Positions 53,598-64,000 of a stretch of 64,000 bases of DNA are shown here, piece by piece (the stretch's first letter is position 1; every line of letters begins with the position of its first letter). The DNA is taken from NCBI GenBank assembly GCA_963575745.1, contig CAUYUJ010020726.1:864969-928968 (forward strand). Direction: 5' to 3'. Origin of the DNA: Prorocentrum cordatum. Lineage: Eukaryota; Sar; Dinophyceae; Prorocentrales; Prorocentraceae. The position numbers were made by a program, and so were the translations under genes. The notes beneath the pieces were generated by a model. That model was not told the origin of the DNA. It ran no database searches and saw only the letters and a program-made list of their open reading frames with translations.

Positions 53598-53770
53598 GAT
53601 GCTCCCTCCCTCCTCCCCCTCCCCCTCCTCCTCCTCCTCCTCCTCCTCCTCCTCCTCCTCCTCCTCCTCCCCCTCCTCCTCCTCCGCCTCCTCCTCCTCC
53701 TCATCCTTCTTTTCCTCCCTCCTCCTGTCCCTCTCCTTTTCCTCCCTCCTCCTCCTCCGCCTCCTTCTCC
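53598..53770. repeat. CTC array
   Basis: CTCCTC triplets with C- and T-rich interruptions. Confidence 0.9.
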
Positions 53771-53817
53771 TCCTGCTCGTTTTGGGGACCTTGGGGCCCA
53801 CCTAACGGATCTGTTCG

Positions 53818-53925
53818 ACCCCAGTTCGACTCCAGCTCAACTCAAGTTCGACTCAGGTTCGATTCATGTTCGACTCAAGGTCGACTCGAGTCGACGGACG
53901 TTCGACGCAGCTTCGACGCATGAGT
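53818..53925. repeat. TTCGACTCAAG short tandem repeat
   Basis: About eight units of 11-12 bp (GTTCGACTCCAG, GTTCGACTCAGG and similar). Confidence 0.8.
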
Positions 53926-53984
53926 GGAGCGAGTGGCTCCAGGAAGGTCCCCAGAATGAGCAGCCAACAGAATCGGTCAAAGTG

Positions 53985-54545
53985 GAACGATCTGGCGACC
54001 AGAAAACCGCTCATCGTTCGAGGTCGAGCGGTGCACGCGGTAGCAGGAGCCAACGCCCCAGGCCGTCACGACACGAATCTGCCGCACACCCGCGCGTTGG
54101 CGCACTGGCACCAGTTGGTATGTGCCGAAGGCGCACGCGGGGGCGCCGCGCTCCCGCCCGGACGGGCTCAGGTGTCTGCCCTGAAGGCCTCCCAGGCGAA
54201 GGCCAAGGAGTGCGCTGCATGTCGTTTGGATGTGGCATCAGTCAGCATAATGTTTCGGAGCTCCGCGCGGATTTCTTGGATCCGCGCTGGGGCCCCTTGG
54301 CAGCGCCTCCGGCGCCGCCTGTGGCGCGCGTCGCGCCAGGGAGAGGAGGCCCCGCGCCGATCGAAGAAGTCCTCGCGGACAATCGTACTGTATGTTGGCA
54401 CCTTCTACACGTGGCATCATCTAGAACGACATGTTGGCGCCGCGTCGCCACGGCGGCGACCCCAACGCGGTCGTTCAGGGATGAACGCCGCCAGCGGCCC
54501 AAAATAGCTTGATGTCGGATGATCGGCGATTGTTCAAATTCGAAT
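53985..54545. repeat. Split copy of the 52.5-kb element family
   Basis: 53985-54085 matches the right half of the 52518-52698 element (…AACGATC, GGAGCCAACGCC, CGACACGAA). 54424-54545 matches its left half (GGCGGCGACCCC, CGTTCA, TGAACGCCG). The middle contains GGAGCTCCGCGCGGA and GATCGAAGA phrases also present near 47690-47800. Confidence 0.45.
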
Positions 54546-55495
54546 GGCTGTCCTTCATTCAAAAATATGCGCCCACGTGAACGAGACGTGAGCCTGTCTT
54601 ATCGGGCGGCCATACCTGGTGCGAGTTGTATATTCTGCGGGCTGGCAGAGACCAGCATGTATGGTCGACCTCGCTTAACATATACAGGTTCACAATTGTC
54701 ATCAATTTTGCGCGTACGTTGTTGTGTACACGTATGCGTTTTTACGTAGATGCCCATGCGAATATACAACGCGGAACTTGGGAAGGAACTGGGAGTCCAA
54801 GTAGCTTGACGAAGGACCCAACCATATGCAGGTGTGAGTACCGCAATTGTGATTCCCTTTTTCGGTGGTGATCCCTATGACGCAACGAACCGTGCTAGGG
54901 GTGTGCCGACATGAGTGGCGTGGTACACGACGCGAACGGAAACGATTGACCTGAGTACGTAGGGAGACTGAGCGCGGGTGAATCTGAGCGCGAGTGCGTC
55001 TGACTGTGAATGAATCTGCGTGCGTGCGAGTCTACGTGCACGAATGCGAGTACGCCAACGCATGGTGCAATTGTATATGATTGCTAATAGTTTGTGAATG
55101 ACTGCCTCTGAGTACTCGTGACGCTGGGCGTGGCCGCCGCAAGGAGCTTCCCCGGGGCTCCCCGACGGCATCGCCCGCGCGCCGCGACGCCACCGCGAAG
55201 ATCGCGCCCGCTTCATCCCCTTCTTTTACTCCCTCTTTGCCCGCGCACTCAAAAGTCCAAATCTGTGGGCGCAGCGCAGCGCGGAGCCCCAGCGATGCGC
55301 GCAGGTCGCCCCGGAGGGGTCCCAGCGACGCGCGCAGGTCGTCCGCTGCGCGCAGCAAAATGAGCGAGCTGGCTGGCTGATAGCGGGCAAGGCTCTTGCC
55401 GTTGGGCAGAGCGACGACGGGCGAGCGACGCGCGGAACTCCGACGGCCTCCGGCGGAGGTGTATTGGGTGGGGGAGACGCAACGGACTGCGCCGC
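54546..55495. other. Unassigned
   Basis: 54546-55110 is unique with TG/CG-rich runs. 55110-55460 is GC-rich with open frames on both strands, and GCGCAGGTCG is repeated. No gene is supported. Confidence 0.35.
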
Positions 55496-57125
55496 GGGGA
55501 CCGTCGGTGGAGCTCCCTATGGGGCCACGAAACGTGTGAGGGATGTGCCGAAATGGGTGTGCGGGACGCATGCGGGCACACCCACTGGGACCTTCGGTTG
55601 GGCTCCCTATGGGGCCGCGGAACGTGTGAGGGATGTGCCGAAATGGGTGTGCGGGACGCATGCGGGCACGCCCACTGGGACCTTCGGTGGAGCTCCCTAT
55701 GGGGCCACGAAATGTGTGAAGGGTGTACCGAAATGGGCGTCCGGGGAGCATGCGGGCACACCCACTTGGGACTTTCGGTGGAGCTTCCTGATGGGGCCAC
55801 GGAAAACGTGTGGGGATGTGCGAAATGGGCTAGTGCGGACGCGTGCGGGCACCGCCCACTGGGACCATCGGTGGAGCTCCTATGGGGCCACGAAATGGCG
55901 TGAGGGATTGTGCCGCATGGATGTGCGGGACCGCATGGCGGGCAGTGCCACTGGGGACCTTCGTTGGAGCTAACTAAGGGGCCACGAACATGGTGTGAGG
56001 GTGTACCGAATATGGGTTGTGCGGGACGCCTATGCGGGCAGACCCACTGGGCCCTTGGCTGAGCGGCCTATGGGGCCACGAACCGTCGTAAGTGTGAACG
56101 GTGAGCCGGCATGGGTGTGCGGGACGCATGCGGGCACACCCACTGGGACTTTCGGTGGAGCCCTCTTATGAGGCCACGAAACGTGTGAACGGTGTGCCGA
56201 AATGGGCGTGCGGGACCCATGTGGGCACACCCATGGAGCTCCCTATGGGGCCACGAAACGTGTGAAAGGTGTGCCAAAATGGGTGTGCGGGACGCATGCG
56301 GGCACACCCACTGTGACCTTCGGTGGGGCTCCCTTACTGGAAGCCCCCGAAGCGTAGTGAGGAATGCGCCGACGCCGTGTTGTGCTGTGCGGGACGCATA
56401 TGCGGGCATTCCCCGGGACCTTCGGTGGAGCCCCCTGGGGGCCACGAAAACGTGGTGAGGGGTTGTGCCGACCTGGGTTGTGCGGACGCAATTGCGGGGC
56501 ACACCACGGGGACTTCGGTGGAGACTCGCTTATGGGGCAACGAGGCGTGCGACAGGGTTTTTTGTACCGAAATGTTGATACATTTTGTTTACGTGACTTT
56601 TGCCTTGTATCGTGTGCGAGGACGAGGACGCATGCGGGCACACCACGGGACCTTCGGTGGCGCTCCTATGGGTCCACGAACAGTTCCGGAAGGGTGTGCC
56701 GAAATGGGTGTGCGGGACGCATGCGGGCACACCCATGAGACCTTCGGTGGAGCTCCTATGGGGCCACGAACCGTGTGAGGGGTGTGCCGTCATGGAGTGT
56801 GCGGGACGCATGCGGGCACACCCACTGGGACCTTCGGTGGAGCTCCCTATGGGGCCACGAAACGTGTGAAGGGTGTGCTACAATGTGCGTGCGGGTCGCA
56901 TGCGGGCACACCCACTGGGACCTTTTGTGGAGCCCTCTTATGGGGCCACGAAACGTGTGAGGGGTGTGCCGAAATGGGTGTGCGGGACGCATGCGGGCAC
57001 ACCCACTGGGACCTTCGGTGGGGCCCTCTTATGAGGCCACGAAACGTGTGAACGGTGTGCCGAAATGGGTGTGCGGGACGCATGCGGGCACACCCACTGG
57101 GACCTTCGGTGGAGCTCCCTATGGG
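55496..57125. repeat. Satellite, 90-bp unit with a hairpin
   Basis: About 17 units. The first three starts (55521, 55611 and 55701) are exactly 90 bp apart. The unit runs GGGGCCACGAAACGTGTGAG, then GTGCCGAAATGGGTGTGCGG, then GACGCATGCGGGCACACCCA, then CTGGGACCTTCGGTGGAGCT. GGGTGTGC and GCACACCC in each unit can pair around a CGCATGCG palindrome. Units from 55790 to 56560 carry many small indels, while 56690-57120 is again regular. A 60-bp unrelated segment interrupts at about 56570. Confidence 0.95.
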
Positions 57126-57126
57126 G

Positions 57127-57183
57127 AGGAGGAGGAGGAGGAGGAGGAGGAGGAGGAGGAGAAGAGGAGGAGAAGAGGAGGAG
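57127..57183. repeat. GGA array
   Basis: GGA/GAA triplets immediately abutting the 90-bp satellite. Confidence 0.9.
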
Positions 57184-57339
57184 ACGCGGGGACCGTTTCT
57201 TCAAAACGAGGACCCACCACCACAGGATGGTTGGGAAAAACAAGGAGTGAATCTATAATTTGGCCCGGGGGCGTCCCAGGTGTCTCCCCAGCCGCTGAGA
57301 AGAGCTGGCCGCAGAGAAGCCAAGAATCCCGCAGAGGGC

Positions 57340-57960
57340 ACGAGAAAACAACAAGGGACCCCACGGGCATTCTCGACGCTCCCAGGACGGCTCAGGACAG
57401 ACTGACTGAGCCCATAAGCCTCACGGGACCCCTGGAGGGCCCCTGAGAGGCAAACATCATTCACTCTCATTTAATGTCGCATTCATTGTACGGTTCTTGT
57501 TCCCCCGCTGCTCAGAGCACCCGAGTCGGCAAAAGGGCTCCAAATATTCTTCCCAGACAGCGCGAAGTGCCTTCAGAAGGACACCGAAAGGCGCCCAAGA
57601 CAGCCCAAGAGGGCCCCAAGACGCTCCCAGGGGCATTTGGGGGAGTTCAAGACGGCCCAATAGGGCCCCAGTACGACCCAAGTGGGGAGTCAGATGGTCC
57701 TGCGCAGCCCCCGGAGTCTCCCAAGACGGCCTGGAAGAGCCCAAGATTGCCTTGGAGGCCCCCAAGGTTCCTCCGAAGTTGCTCCAGCGGGTGCTCCGAA
57801 CAGGCTTCAACCATTTATGTTCGTGAGATTTGGGTGGATCGTTGCGCACCCGTTGGCTCCACTGATGGAGCTTCCCAAGCAGCTCAAGCAGCCCCCAAGA
57901 TTGCTCCCAGATGTCCCGAAAGAACCCCAGAGAGCCACAAAGCGTGTAACATACGCTGTA
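57340..57960. repeat. Dispersed GGCCCCAAGACGGCCC repeat
   Basis: Units such as CAAGACAGCCCAAGAGGGCC, TTCAAGACGGCCCAATAGGG and CCCCCAAGATTGCTCCCAGA repeat with a period near 30 bp. Related to 13249-13510 and 38560-39060. Confidence 0.55.
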
Positions 57961-58030
57961 AGTTGGCCCCATGTGGACACCCTTGGCGCTCAGCCCAGCT
58001 TCTAAGGAAGTGCCCCCAGGAAGTCCGCAT

Positions 58031-58242
58031 TCTAGGCCTCTCAGATGGGGTTGGAGTATATGGCGTCGGAGGATCGCGCCGCATCGCCGATGCACCGGCG
58101 ATGCTGCTCGATGCGGATCCCGATTCTCGCCACATCGACGGGAGCGATGAATCGCCGACGTCGCCGATGCATCGCCGATGCATCGGCGACGCGGTGCGAT
58201 CCTCCGACCCCATTTACTCCGACCCCACCTACGAGGCCTCTG
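58031..58242. mobile_element. Family E palindrome-rich element, copy 3
   Basis: Left end TCTAGGCCTCTCAGATGGGG. The right end on the other strand contains GGCCTCGTAGGTGGGGTCGG. GTCGGAGGATCGC(G/A)CCGC follows on both sides. The flanks share CGCAT (58026-58030 and 58243-58247), a possible 5-bp duplication. The interior is GCATCGCCGATGC palindromes. Confidence 0.72.
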
Positions 58243-59597
58243 CGCATGGCGTGTTGATGGACCATCCACGTCCCACGATCCGTCCAGAACGGCCTACGGG
58301 CGCCGAGGCCGCGTTCCCAGAAAGCTGTAGGAGCCTCCAAGAGCGCGACCAGGCGGGCCCAGCAGTGCTTCGAGAACCCCAGAGAGCCACGGCGTGCCAC
58401 TGACGCCCAAACATTGATTTATGTGGATCCCGGGGGCGCTCAACCTAGCTTCCAAGATTGCCTAAGTTCGGGGGCGGAAAAGAGGGGGGTGATGACTAGG
58501 GCGGGGTGGGTATCATGGCGGGAGCCATGATATTTCCCCAGATGTCATTGCGCCCCTTTTTATTTCATTACGTCCCTGGCCCCCCCGCTGGGCCGCGCAC
58601 GTGCCGCCGGTCATGATTTGCACCCCCCCCTCTTGGACACCCCCATCTTTGGCCGCTCCCGATAAGTGCCCCCAGGAAGTCCGCATGGTTTCCAGAACGG
58701 CCTACGGACGCCGCAGCCGCATTCCCAGACAGCTGTAGGAGCCTCCAGGATCACGACCGAACGGGCCCCACCGGGCTTCAAGAGTATGTACGCGATCTGG
58801 TCTGGCCCGTTTTGGCTGAGATGGTGTCACTCGGTTCTTGCAACTCTACGCCCCAAAGTGTCGCGCGAGAGGGTGTCTGGCTTATCCCTTCTGAGACATC
58901 CTCGCAACTCTCGGCTCTCAGGTTCAGCGCGCGAAGTTGCCTGCCCCGTTTGACGGGAGACATCCTTGCATCTCTGGGCTCCGAGATGCCGCGCGTGGGG
59001 AGTCTAGCTCGTGTTGCCTAAAGGCTCACCGCAACTATCCCGCGGACCATCTTCCCTAGTCGAGGACGAAGAAGATTACGAGCGCGTCCCGGAACGCTGT
59101 CCCCGAAATGTGTCCGCTTCACTAAATCGGTCAGAATTTCTTCGTTCCCTGTTATGTTAGAATGCTCTTCGCTTCTTGCAACTCATCCCGCGAGCAGCCT
59201 TGCTTCAAGCGAGAAGCGCTCATATGTTGGCAGAGCACGCCGCAAGGTCCCCCGCGCATGGCTGTTACCGAGTGTCAATGAGGAGAGGAGCCTACGGACA
59301 CACGAAATGACCAAATTGTGACAAGATCCCAAGCGGGCGCAAGCCGCGCGCGTGGTTCTAGTGTATGCGTATGTGCTGTTGCATGCTTACGCGTGGTAAT
59401 GCTGTAGGCTGTGCTACGCCGCACTGTTTTGCCAAACAATGGCGATTCGTCCGGTGCTATGCGACGAATTGCGTTTGCACATTCTACCGTTGCATCCGAT
59501 AACGTGTCACGACCTGTCGCATGCCAACCCACGGCCAAGCGCACAATGCGTAAAAGGTTACCAAGTGCTTTGATTGAGCGCAGTCATTTTTTGGCAG
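58243..59597. other. Unassigned
   Basis: 58660-58770 resembles 58010-58030 and 58270-58350 (GTGCCCCCAGGAAGTCCGCA, CCAGAACGGCCTACGG, AGCTGTAGGAGCCTCCA), a diverged duplication. 58850-59010 repeats CGCAACTCTCGGCT. No gene is supported. Confidence 0.4.
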
Positions 59598-59976
59598 GGG
59601 TCACACTTGTGGACCATGAGCTTGCGTCCCTTGCAGCGATTACCGGTTTGTCTCCCTCGTTAGCATATTTGCATTTGAATGTTATCGATGACGCCTTTGG
59701 CGAGTCTCCGCCGCTCCCTGCCTTGGTAGCAATGCTTTTTCGACTAGAGGTTGAGACAAAGCTTGGCCAAGCAATTGGCGCATGTGCCATTTACCACGGG
59801 ACGGGGCCAAGTCTCGTTCCCCCCACCACCTATCCAAGTTCGCAGTCACTTCCCGCCCTGCCCCAGACATTTAACGAGACGTTTTGTTTGCCAGCGAAAT
59901 TTGACCACACCGGTGTACCACATGTCAATTCGAGCGTGCATGCATCAGACCAAACAGTCGAGCGTGAAGTCTGATC
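59598..59976 (+). CDS. Possible upstream exon, unidentified
   Basis: After a TTTTTTGGCAG acceptor the plus frame reads GVTLVDHELASLAAITGLSP, then LHLNVIDDAFGESPPLPALV and AMLFRLEVETKLGQAIGACA, to a stop near 59974. Coding-like for about 70 residues with moderate GC. The donor is probably before the Pro/Ser-rich end (GTCTCG near 59812 is an option). Likely part of the same gene as 60410-61143. Confidence 0.3.
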
Positions 59977-60409
59977 TTTTTGTTGGCATGCTTGTAGATA
60001 CCATCTGACAGGCACTATTATGAAGTCGGCTCAGCCGGAATCGCACGGTGTACTCAAGCATGTATTGACAGGCTTGTGTGTTGTCGCAGGTTCGCCAGCG
60101 AGACGGCATGCGTGCGTATAGTCTTATGCCTACGTGCGCAACGTGCCCCCACATGCAATATAATGCGTTAGTATCCCCATGTATGAGCACGCTTGTGTGC
60201 CCATCCGTATGTGTATGTTCGCGTGCACGTGTGATCCGCACGTGCATCGCTAGTCGACACAGTCGTGTTTGCAAACATGTGCGGTCAGCATGTGTTGCGA
60301 TATTGTGACGCTGATTGGTCCAAACATCTTTGAACTGTCGCAGGTTCGCAGCATGTGTTTACCCTTGGCACATCGCACATTCTGCCGATATGATTGATGC
60401 GTATTGCAG

Positions 60410-61143
60410 TTGATTCGCGGCCTTGTGTTAGAGCAAACAATGACCGTGCCGTGTCGTTCGTTTGTGGTTTCATGGTCGCTCGCAGTTGGTACGACCAGGC
60501 AACCAGGCTCTTCCTTTAGCAGTCGATACGTACGAACTGTTGTACAGCCAGCCGTGTTTGAGTCGATACCACTAGATACCGCCTTGCGCGGAATGAGACT
60601 GCAAGAGGTTGTGGCGTCCTACCACATGGGCGGTGATGTGAGTAATTGCTTGGCCAGTTGGTCTGGCACGCCATGTCGCATGTTTAGCGCTCTGATGTGA
60701 CTCCTGTGTTTTGGGTCAATATTCCAAGGACCTCTCATACTATTACGCCCACAACAAAGGCGCCCTCGACGGCTCTCTTTGGTTTGGATGAAGTTGTGGT
60801 GCGCAGCCGCGCGTTCAAAGGGCGCACAGACTCGGGTCGCATGGCGCTGGCGAACATGATTTGGATATTCAATGCGAAGGCCCAACCCCAGGTAAGCCTG
60901 GTTGCGGTGTGTGCGCATTCTGGGGCACGCAGTGTTTGGTATGGTCGGGCTTGGATGCTTGGCCACGTGGCCTGCGAACTTGTTGGCAGCTGCCCATTGC
61001 ATGGTAAGGCCAGCAAGTTCTGCCTCCTGACGCCGTGGTGCGCGACGTGGACCGGGGGGGTAGTGGAGGCTCACGATCGGAGGTTTGGCTTGGTTCGCAG
61101 ACAAGTTCAGGGTGCAGTCAGAATGCAAGAAAAGGATGACTAG
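60410..61143 (+). CDS. Two-exon 3' end of an unidentified gene with a 50-bp intron
   Basis: Exon 60410-60637 (acceptor GTATTGCAG) encodes LIRGLVLEQTMTVPCRSFVV onward, 76 codons in phase 0. The donor is GTGAGT, and the intron 60638-60687 ends GTTTAG. The next exon begins in phase 0 (RSDVTPVFWVNIPRTSHTIT) and includes ALFGLDEVVVRSRAFKGRTD and MALANMIWIFNAKAQPQ. It either splices at GTAAGC (60892) or continues to TAG at 61141-61143 through a Cys/Trp-rich tail. Composition is less GC-rich than the surroundings. No family was recognised. Confidence 0.42.
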
Positions 61144-61455
61144 CTTTCCAAGGGTGCGCGTGTTTCCTTTCCTTACTGGGCCCTTCAATGGGTGTGCTTT
61201 GCATAGGCTGTTGCCGTTCACAGCTCGAAGAGTTTTCTGATTGGGCGCCTCAGGGGCTTTCATCCTTACCGCGCGTCGTTCCTGACAATCTTGGTGATTG
61301 CAAGGTAGAGCACAGGCAGTCATCTGGTATCGGGTCCTGGGCGAAATGTTGTGAAGCACGTGCCCCAGGAAACATGTGTTTTATAAGCGCAAGAGGAGCC
61401 CTGTGGCAAGAGTAAGGAGGGGGGGGGAGGGGGGGAGGGAGGGGAGGGGGGAAGG

Positions 61456-61539
61456 GCACACACACACACACACACACCCACACACGCACGCACCACGCAC
61501 CGCACGCACTCCCGCACGCACGCACCGCCGCAGCACGCA

Positions 61540-61637
<98 letters not shown>
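61456..61637. repeat. CA microsatellite with CGCA variants
   Basis: CA repeat interrupted at 61477-61556 by CGCACGCA units, then pure CA from about 61557 to 61635. Confidence 0.95.
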
Positions 61638-61639
61638 GC

Positions 61640-62480
61640 GCGCTCAGCCCCTCAGCGGCCGTGTCGGGGCGCCCGGCCGCGAGCCCGAGCAGCCCGAGCC
61701 CGGCAGCGCCTCAGGCCTTGCCGGCCGGCGCCAGGGGCCGCGCCGCCGCCGCCGGTGTCGCGGGCCCGCCCGCGGCGGGGCCGCGCCCGCCGCAGCGGCC
61801 AACCGCTGCGCCGCCACGGCAGCCGCCGCCCCGACCTCCACCGGGCCCGGCCGGCCCTAGCCACGGCCGCCACCGCCACGGCCGGCGGTCCTGCGGCCGC
61901 CTCCACCATGCACGGCGGCCGCCACCTCGACCACATGGGGCGCCCCAGGAAGGGTCTCTTATATACCGCGGCCCCTGGGTGCCCCGGCGCCGCGGCCGGA
62001 GGCGGAGGCCCAGGGGCCCAGCCCCTCCAGCGCGCGACGAAGACCCGCGCGACCTCCACCTCGTGCCCGGGGGCGCCCCAGGAGGGAGGGGGGCCGGCGC
62101 CGCCTCCACCACCTCCGCCTCCACCGGGGGCCCCGGGAGGGAGCACCCCGCCCCTGCGCAAGACAGGGCAGAGCCGCGCCAGCGTCGCCTCGACGCTGGG
62201 GCCTCGAGGCCGGGGGCCGGGGCCTCGGGTCCGCGAGGGGCCACCTCCACCAGAGGAGGCGGGGCCCCAGGCGGGGCCGTCCGCTCGCCGGGGGACGCCC
62301 TGGGAGGGCGGGAGCCCGCCTCGACCTCCACCGGGGCCGCCCTTGGAGGGAGGGCGGCCGGCGACGCCACCACCTCGACCTCGACCGGGGGAGTCCTGGG
62401 AGGGAGGACGACGACCTCGACCCGGCCAAGCCTGGGAGGGAGCTAGGGGGCCGAGGGCGGCGCATACCCGCCCTCGATGG
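61640..62480. repeat. Extremely GC-rich degenerate repeat
   Basis: CCTCGACCTCCACCGGGGCC, TGGGAGGGAGG and GGCGGCCGGCGACG phrases recur several times. All six frames are open for long stretches, so frames here are not taken as genes. 62481-63518 is less repetitive, with no supported gene. Confidence 0.6.
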
Positions 62481-63329
62481 GGAACTCGCCCACGTCCACA
62501 CGGGCACTCCGCCCTGCCGGGACCGCTGGCGAGGGCCAGCGTCAGCGCTCGCGCCGCTCCGCGCGGCAGCTGCTGCCGGGGCCGTGCGGCGCGCCGCCGC
62601 CGACGCCGCTGCCTCGGCGACGCCAGTGGCAGGAGTCACGTGCCCTCTTCCAGCGTCCTCGGTGTCAGCCCACCGCCTGCGAGGGCTGCCTGCGCCGTAC
62701 CAGGAAGTGCCGAGGCCTCCCGATTCCGAGCCGGACACTCCGGCGTCCGCAGAACCCACGGAGCCGCTCCTACGCTCGCGCAGGGCGCCCACTGGAGGAG
62801 GACGCCCTCCGGGACGGCCTCGGCCCCGCAGCCCCGCAGCCCACGCAAGCATCGCAGCACGTCGCACCATCGCACAACATCGCACCACGGGCGCCTCATA
62901 CATGGAGCGTGGAGAGAAGTATCGCTTTGCACCACTCTGGGAAGGCAGTCACGACCAGTCTAGAACAGGTAGTATTTGAAGGTAACGCTTGCAGGAAGAA
63001 GGGCAGTCACATCGAATACGTCTCTGACCGTTCGAGGGACTGTGTTTCATGATTATGCGACTGCTCGGTCTCTTCGCACAGCAGCAACTCCTGGAAAGTC
63101 CGCCGGGGCCGTTCTTCTACAGGGAGGGGGGTCGATGAGGATCCGGAAGACGGCAACAGCACGACGGGTCAGGCGGGGCGGAGAGCGGTCAGCTTGCCCC
63201 GGGCAGAGCAGAGCAGGTTTTGACGCATGCCATGGGATATAACATTGCAGTCGCGCGCCAGCAACCGTGCGCGAGCTTAGACACTGGCAGCGCCGCGCGC
63301 AAATTTGAATAGCTTATAACAGGAGGAGA

Positions 63330-63364
63330 CGGGAGGAGGAGAAGGAGGAGGAGGAGGAGGGGGG
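63330..63364. repeat. GGA array
   Basis: Short GGAGGAGGA run. Confidence 0.85.
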
Positions 63365-63518
63365 GATCTGAGACCACTTGTGAGCCATACCTCTGCGGGT
63401 CCCATCGACGCTGGGGTATCGGACACCCCTGTGGGGGTTGACTCGGCTGCAGGCGTCCGTCCGTTTCTGAGCGCCGCCAGAGTTTCAGAAGTCTGGGCTG
63501 CAGGGGTAGGATTCACAT

Positions 63519-63693
63519 GCGGTCAGGAGGTAGCGGATCGCGCCGCATCGCCGATGCTTGGTGATGCACCAGCGATGTCGGCGATGCATCGGCGCCGTCG
63601 CCGTGGAGAAAATCGGGGTCCACATCAAGCCGCATCGACGATGCGGCGGGATCCCCCGGCCCCATCTACTCCGACCCCATCTGGGAGGACTAG
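63519..63693. repeat. Family E palindrome-rich element, copy 4
   Basis: GCGGATCGCGCCGCATCGCC at the left and CTCCGACCCCATCTGGGAGG at the right, ending in ACTAG. The interior again shows GCATCG-type palindromes. Confidence 0.65.
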
Positions 63694-64000
63694 AGCAAGA
63701 CTTACATGAGGGATGAAAAGCAGGGCCCCAAAAGAGCCCATTGAGGGCCCCTTTTGGGCCCATGCTTGCTCCAAAAGGAGCCCTCTTAAGAGCCCCATGT
63801 AGGACCCTTTTATTCCCCCCTTCAGGTCCCCCCCCCCCGCAGCACCCGCCCGAGAGAAAGGCATGCCCGGGCGCCCTGCAGACCTCGAGCGGGGGGGGAG
63901 AGACGACACCGCGCAGGGTGGACCGGAGCTTTTGGCCTCCTTCTCCTCCTCCTCTTCCTCCAGAGGCAGATTTTCTCGAAGCTGATGCTCGAGGCCTCGA
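63694..64000. other. GGGCCC-rich repeat and low-complexity end
   Basis: CCCCAAAAGAGCCC, GGGCCCCTTTTGGGCCC and GGAGCCCTCTTAAGAGCCCC form nested palindromes to about 63800, followed by C-rich and CTC-rich sequence. No gene. Confidence 0.5.

Noticed and set aside
55464-57446. Repeat protein with a 30-residue unit (PKWVCGTHAGTPTGTF)
   Set aside because: Three frames plus the reverse strand are equally open, and many units have frameshifting indels. It behaves as a satellite.
61376-62963. Long frames across the CA repeat and GC-rich DNA
   Set aside because: All frames on both strands are open because stop codons are rare at this GC content, and the sequence is repetitive.

Overview
The window looks like nuclear DNA of a dinoflagellate, and a Prorocentrum-like genome is my best guess. 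The inference rests on very high GC, dense simple-sequence and satellite repeats, an APE-type LINE with a zinc-ribbon ORF1, coding DNA found only as short exon-like islands in long non-coding stretches, and one near match to the dinoflagellate spliced leader. No rRNA, tRNA, CRISPR array or bacterial-style operon was found. Most long open frames are shadows of GC-rich or 3n-period repeats and are not annotated.

Layout. 0-6 kb: minisatellite, pentanucleotide arrays and a degenerate tandem region. 6.2-13 kb (minus strand): one long, apparently intact LINE with ORF1 (zinc ribbon plus coiled coil) and ORF2 (APE endonuclease, reverse transcriptase, zinc knuckle, RNase H, C-terminal Cys/His modules) in overlapping +1 frames, with a strong hairpin in the 3' UTR. 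14-18.3 kb: exon islands of an unidentified plus-strand gene. 18.6-20.6 kb: GGA arrays and a locally duplicated repeat block. 21.8-22.7 kb: a small two-exon gene model with a transposon-like element inside its second exon. 29.0-30.0, 45.1-45.8 and 59.6-61.1 kb: further short spliced gene models. 41-42 kb: minisatellite. 49-51.2 kb: a 135-bp satellite. 53.2-53.5 kb: a 310-bp almost pure C tract. 55.5-57.1 kb: a 90-bp satellite with a hairpin in each unit. 61.4-62.9 kb: CA repeat and extremely GC-rich sequence.

The most notable content is a set of short non-autonomous inverted-repeat elements. I define family A (9-bp target duplication, foldback; 3 copies), B (about 162 bp, 5-bp duplication; 4 copies plus a fragment), C (about 172 bp, TCGGGG ends, 5-bp duplication; 4 copies, a fragment and a related element), D (about 130 bp; 6 copies) and E (palindrome-rich; 4 copies), plus several single elements. 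One B copy has an empty-site paralogue 1 kb away. Another B copy sits inside a predicted exon, and removing the element plus one 5-bp duplication gives a continuous reading frame to a stop codon. That makes family B a candidate for an introner-like or gene-invading system.

All gene models come from reading exon-intron phase by eye. No protein function could be assigned outside the LINE.
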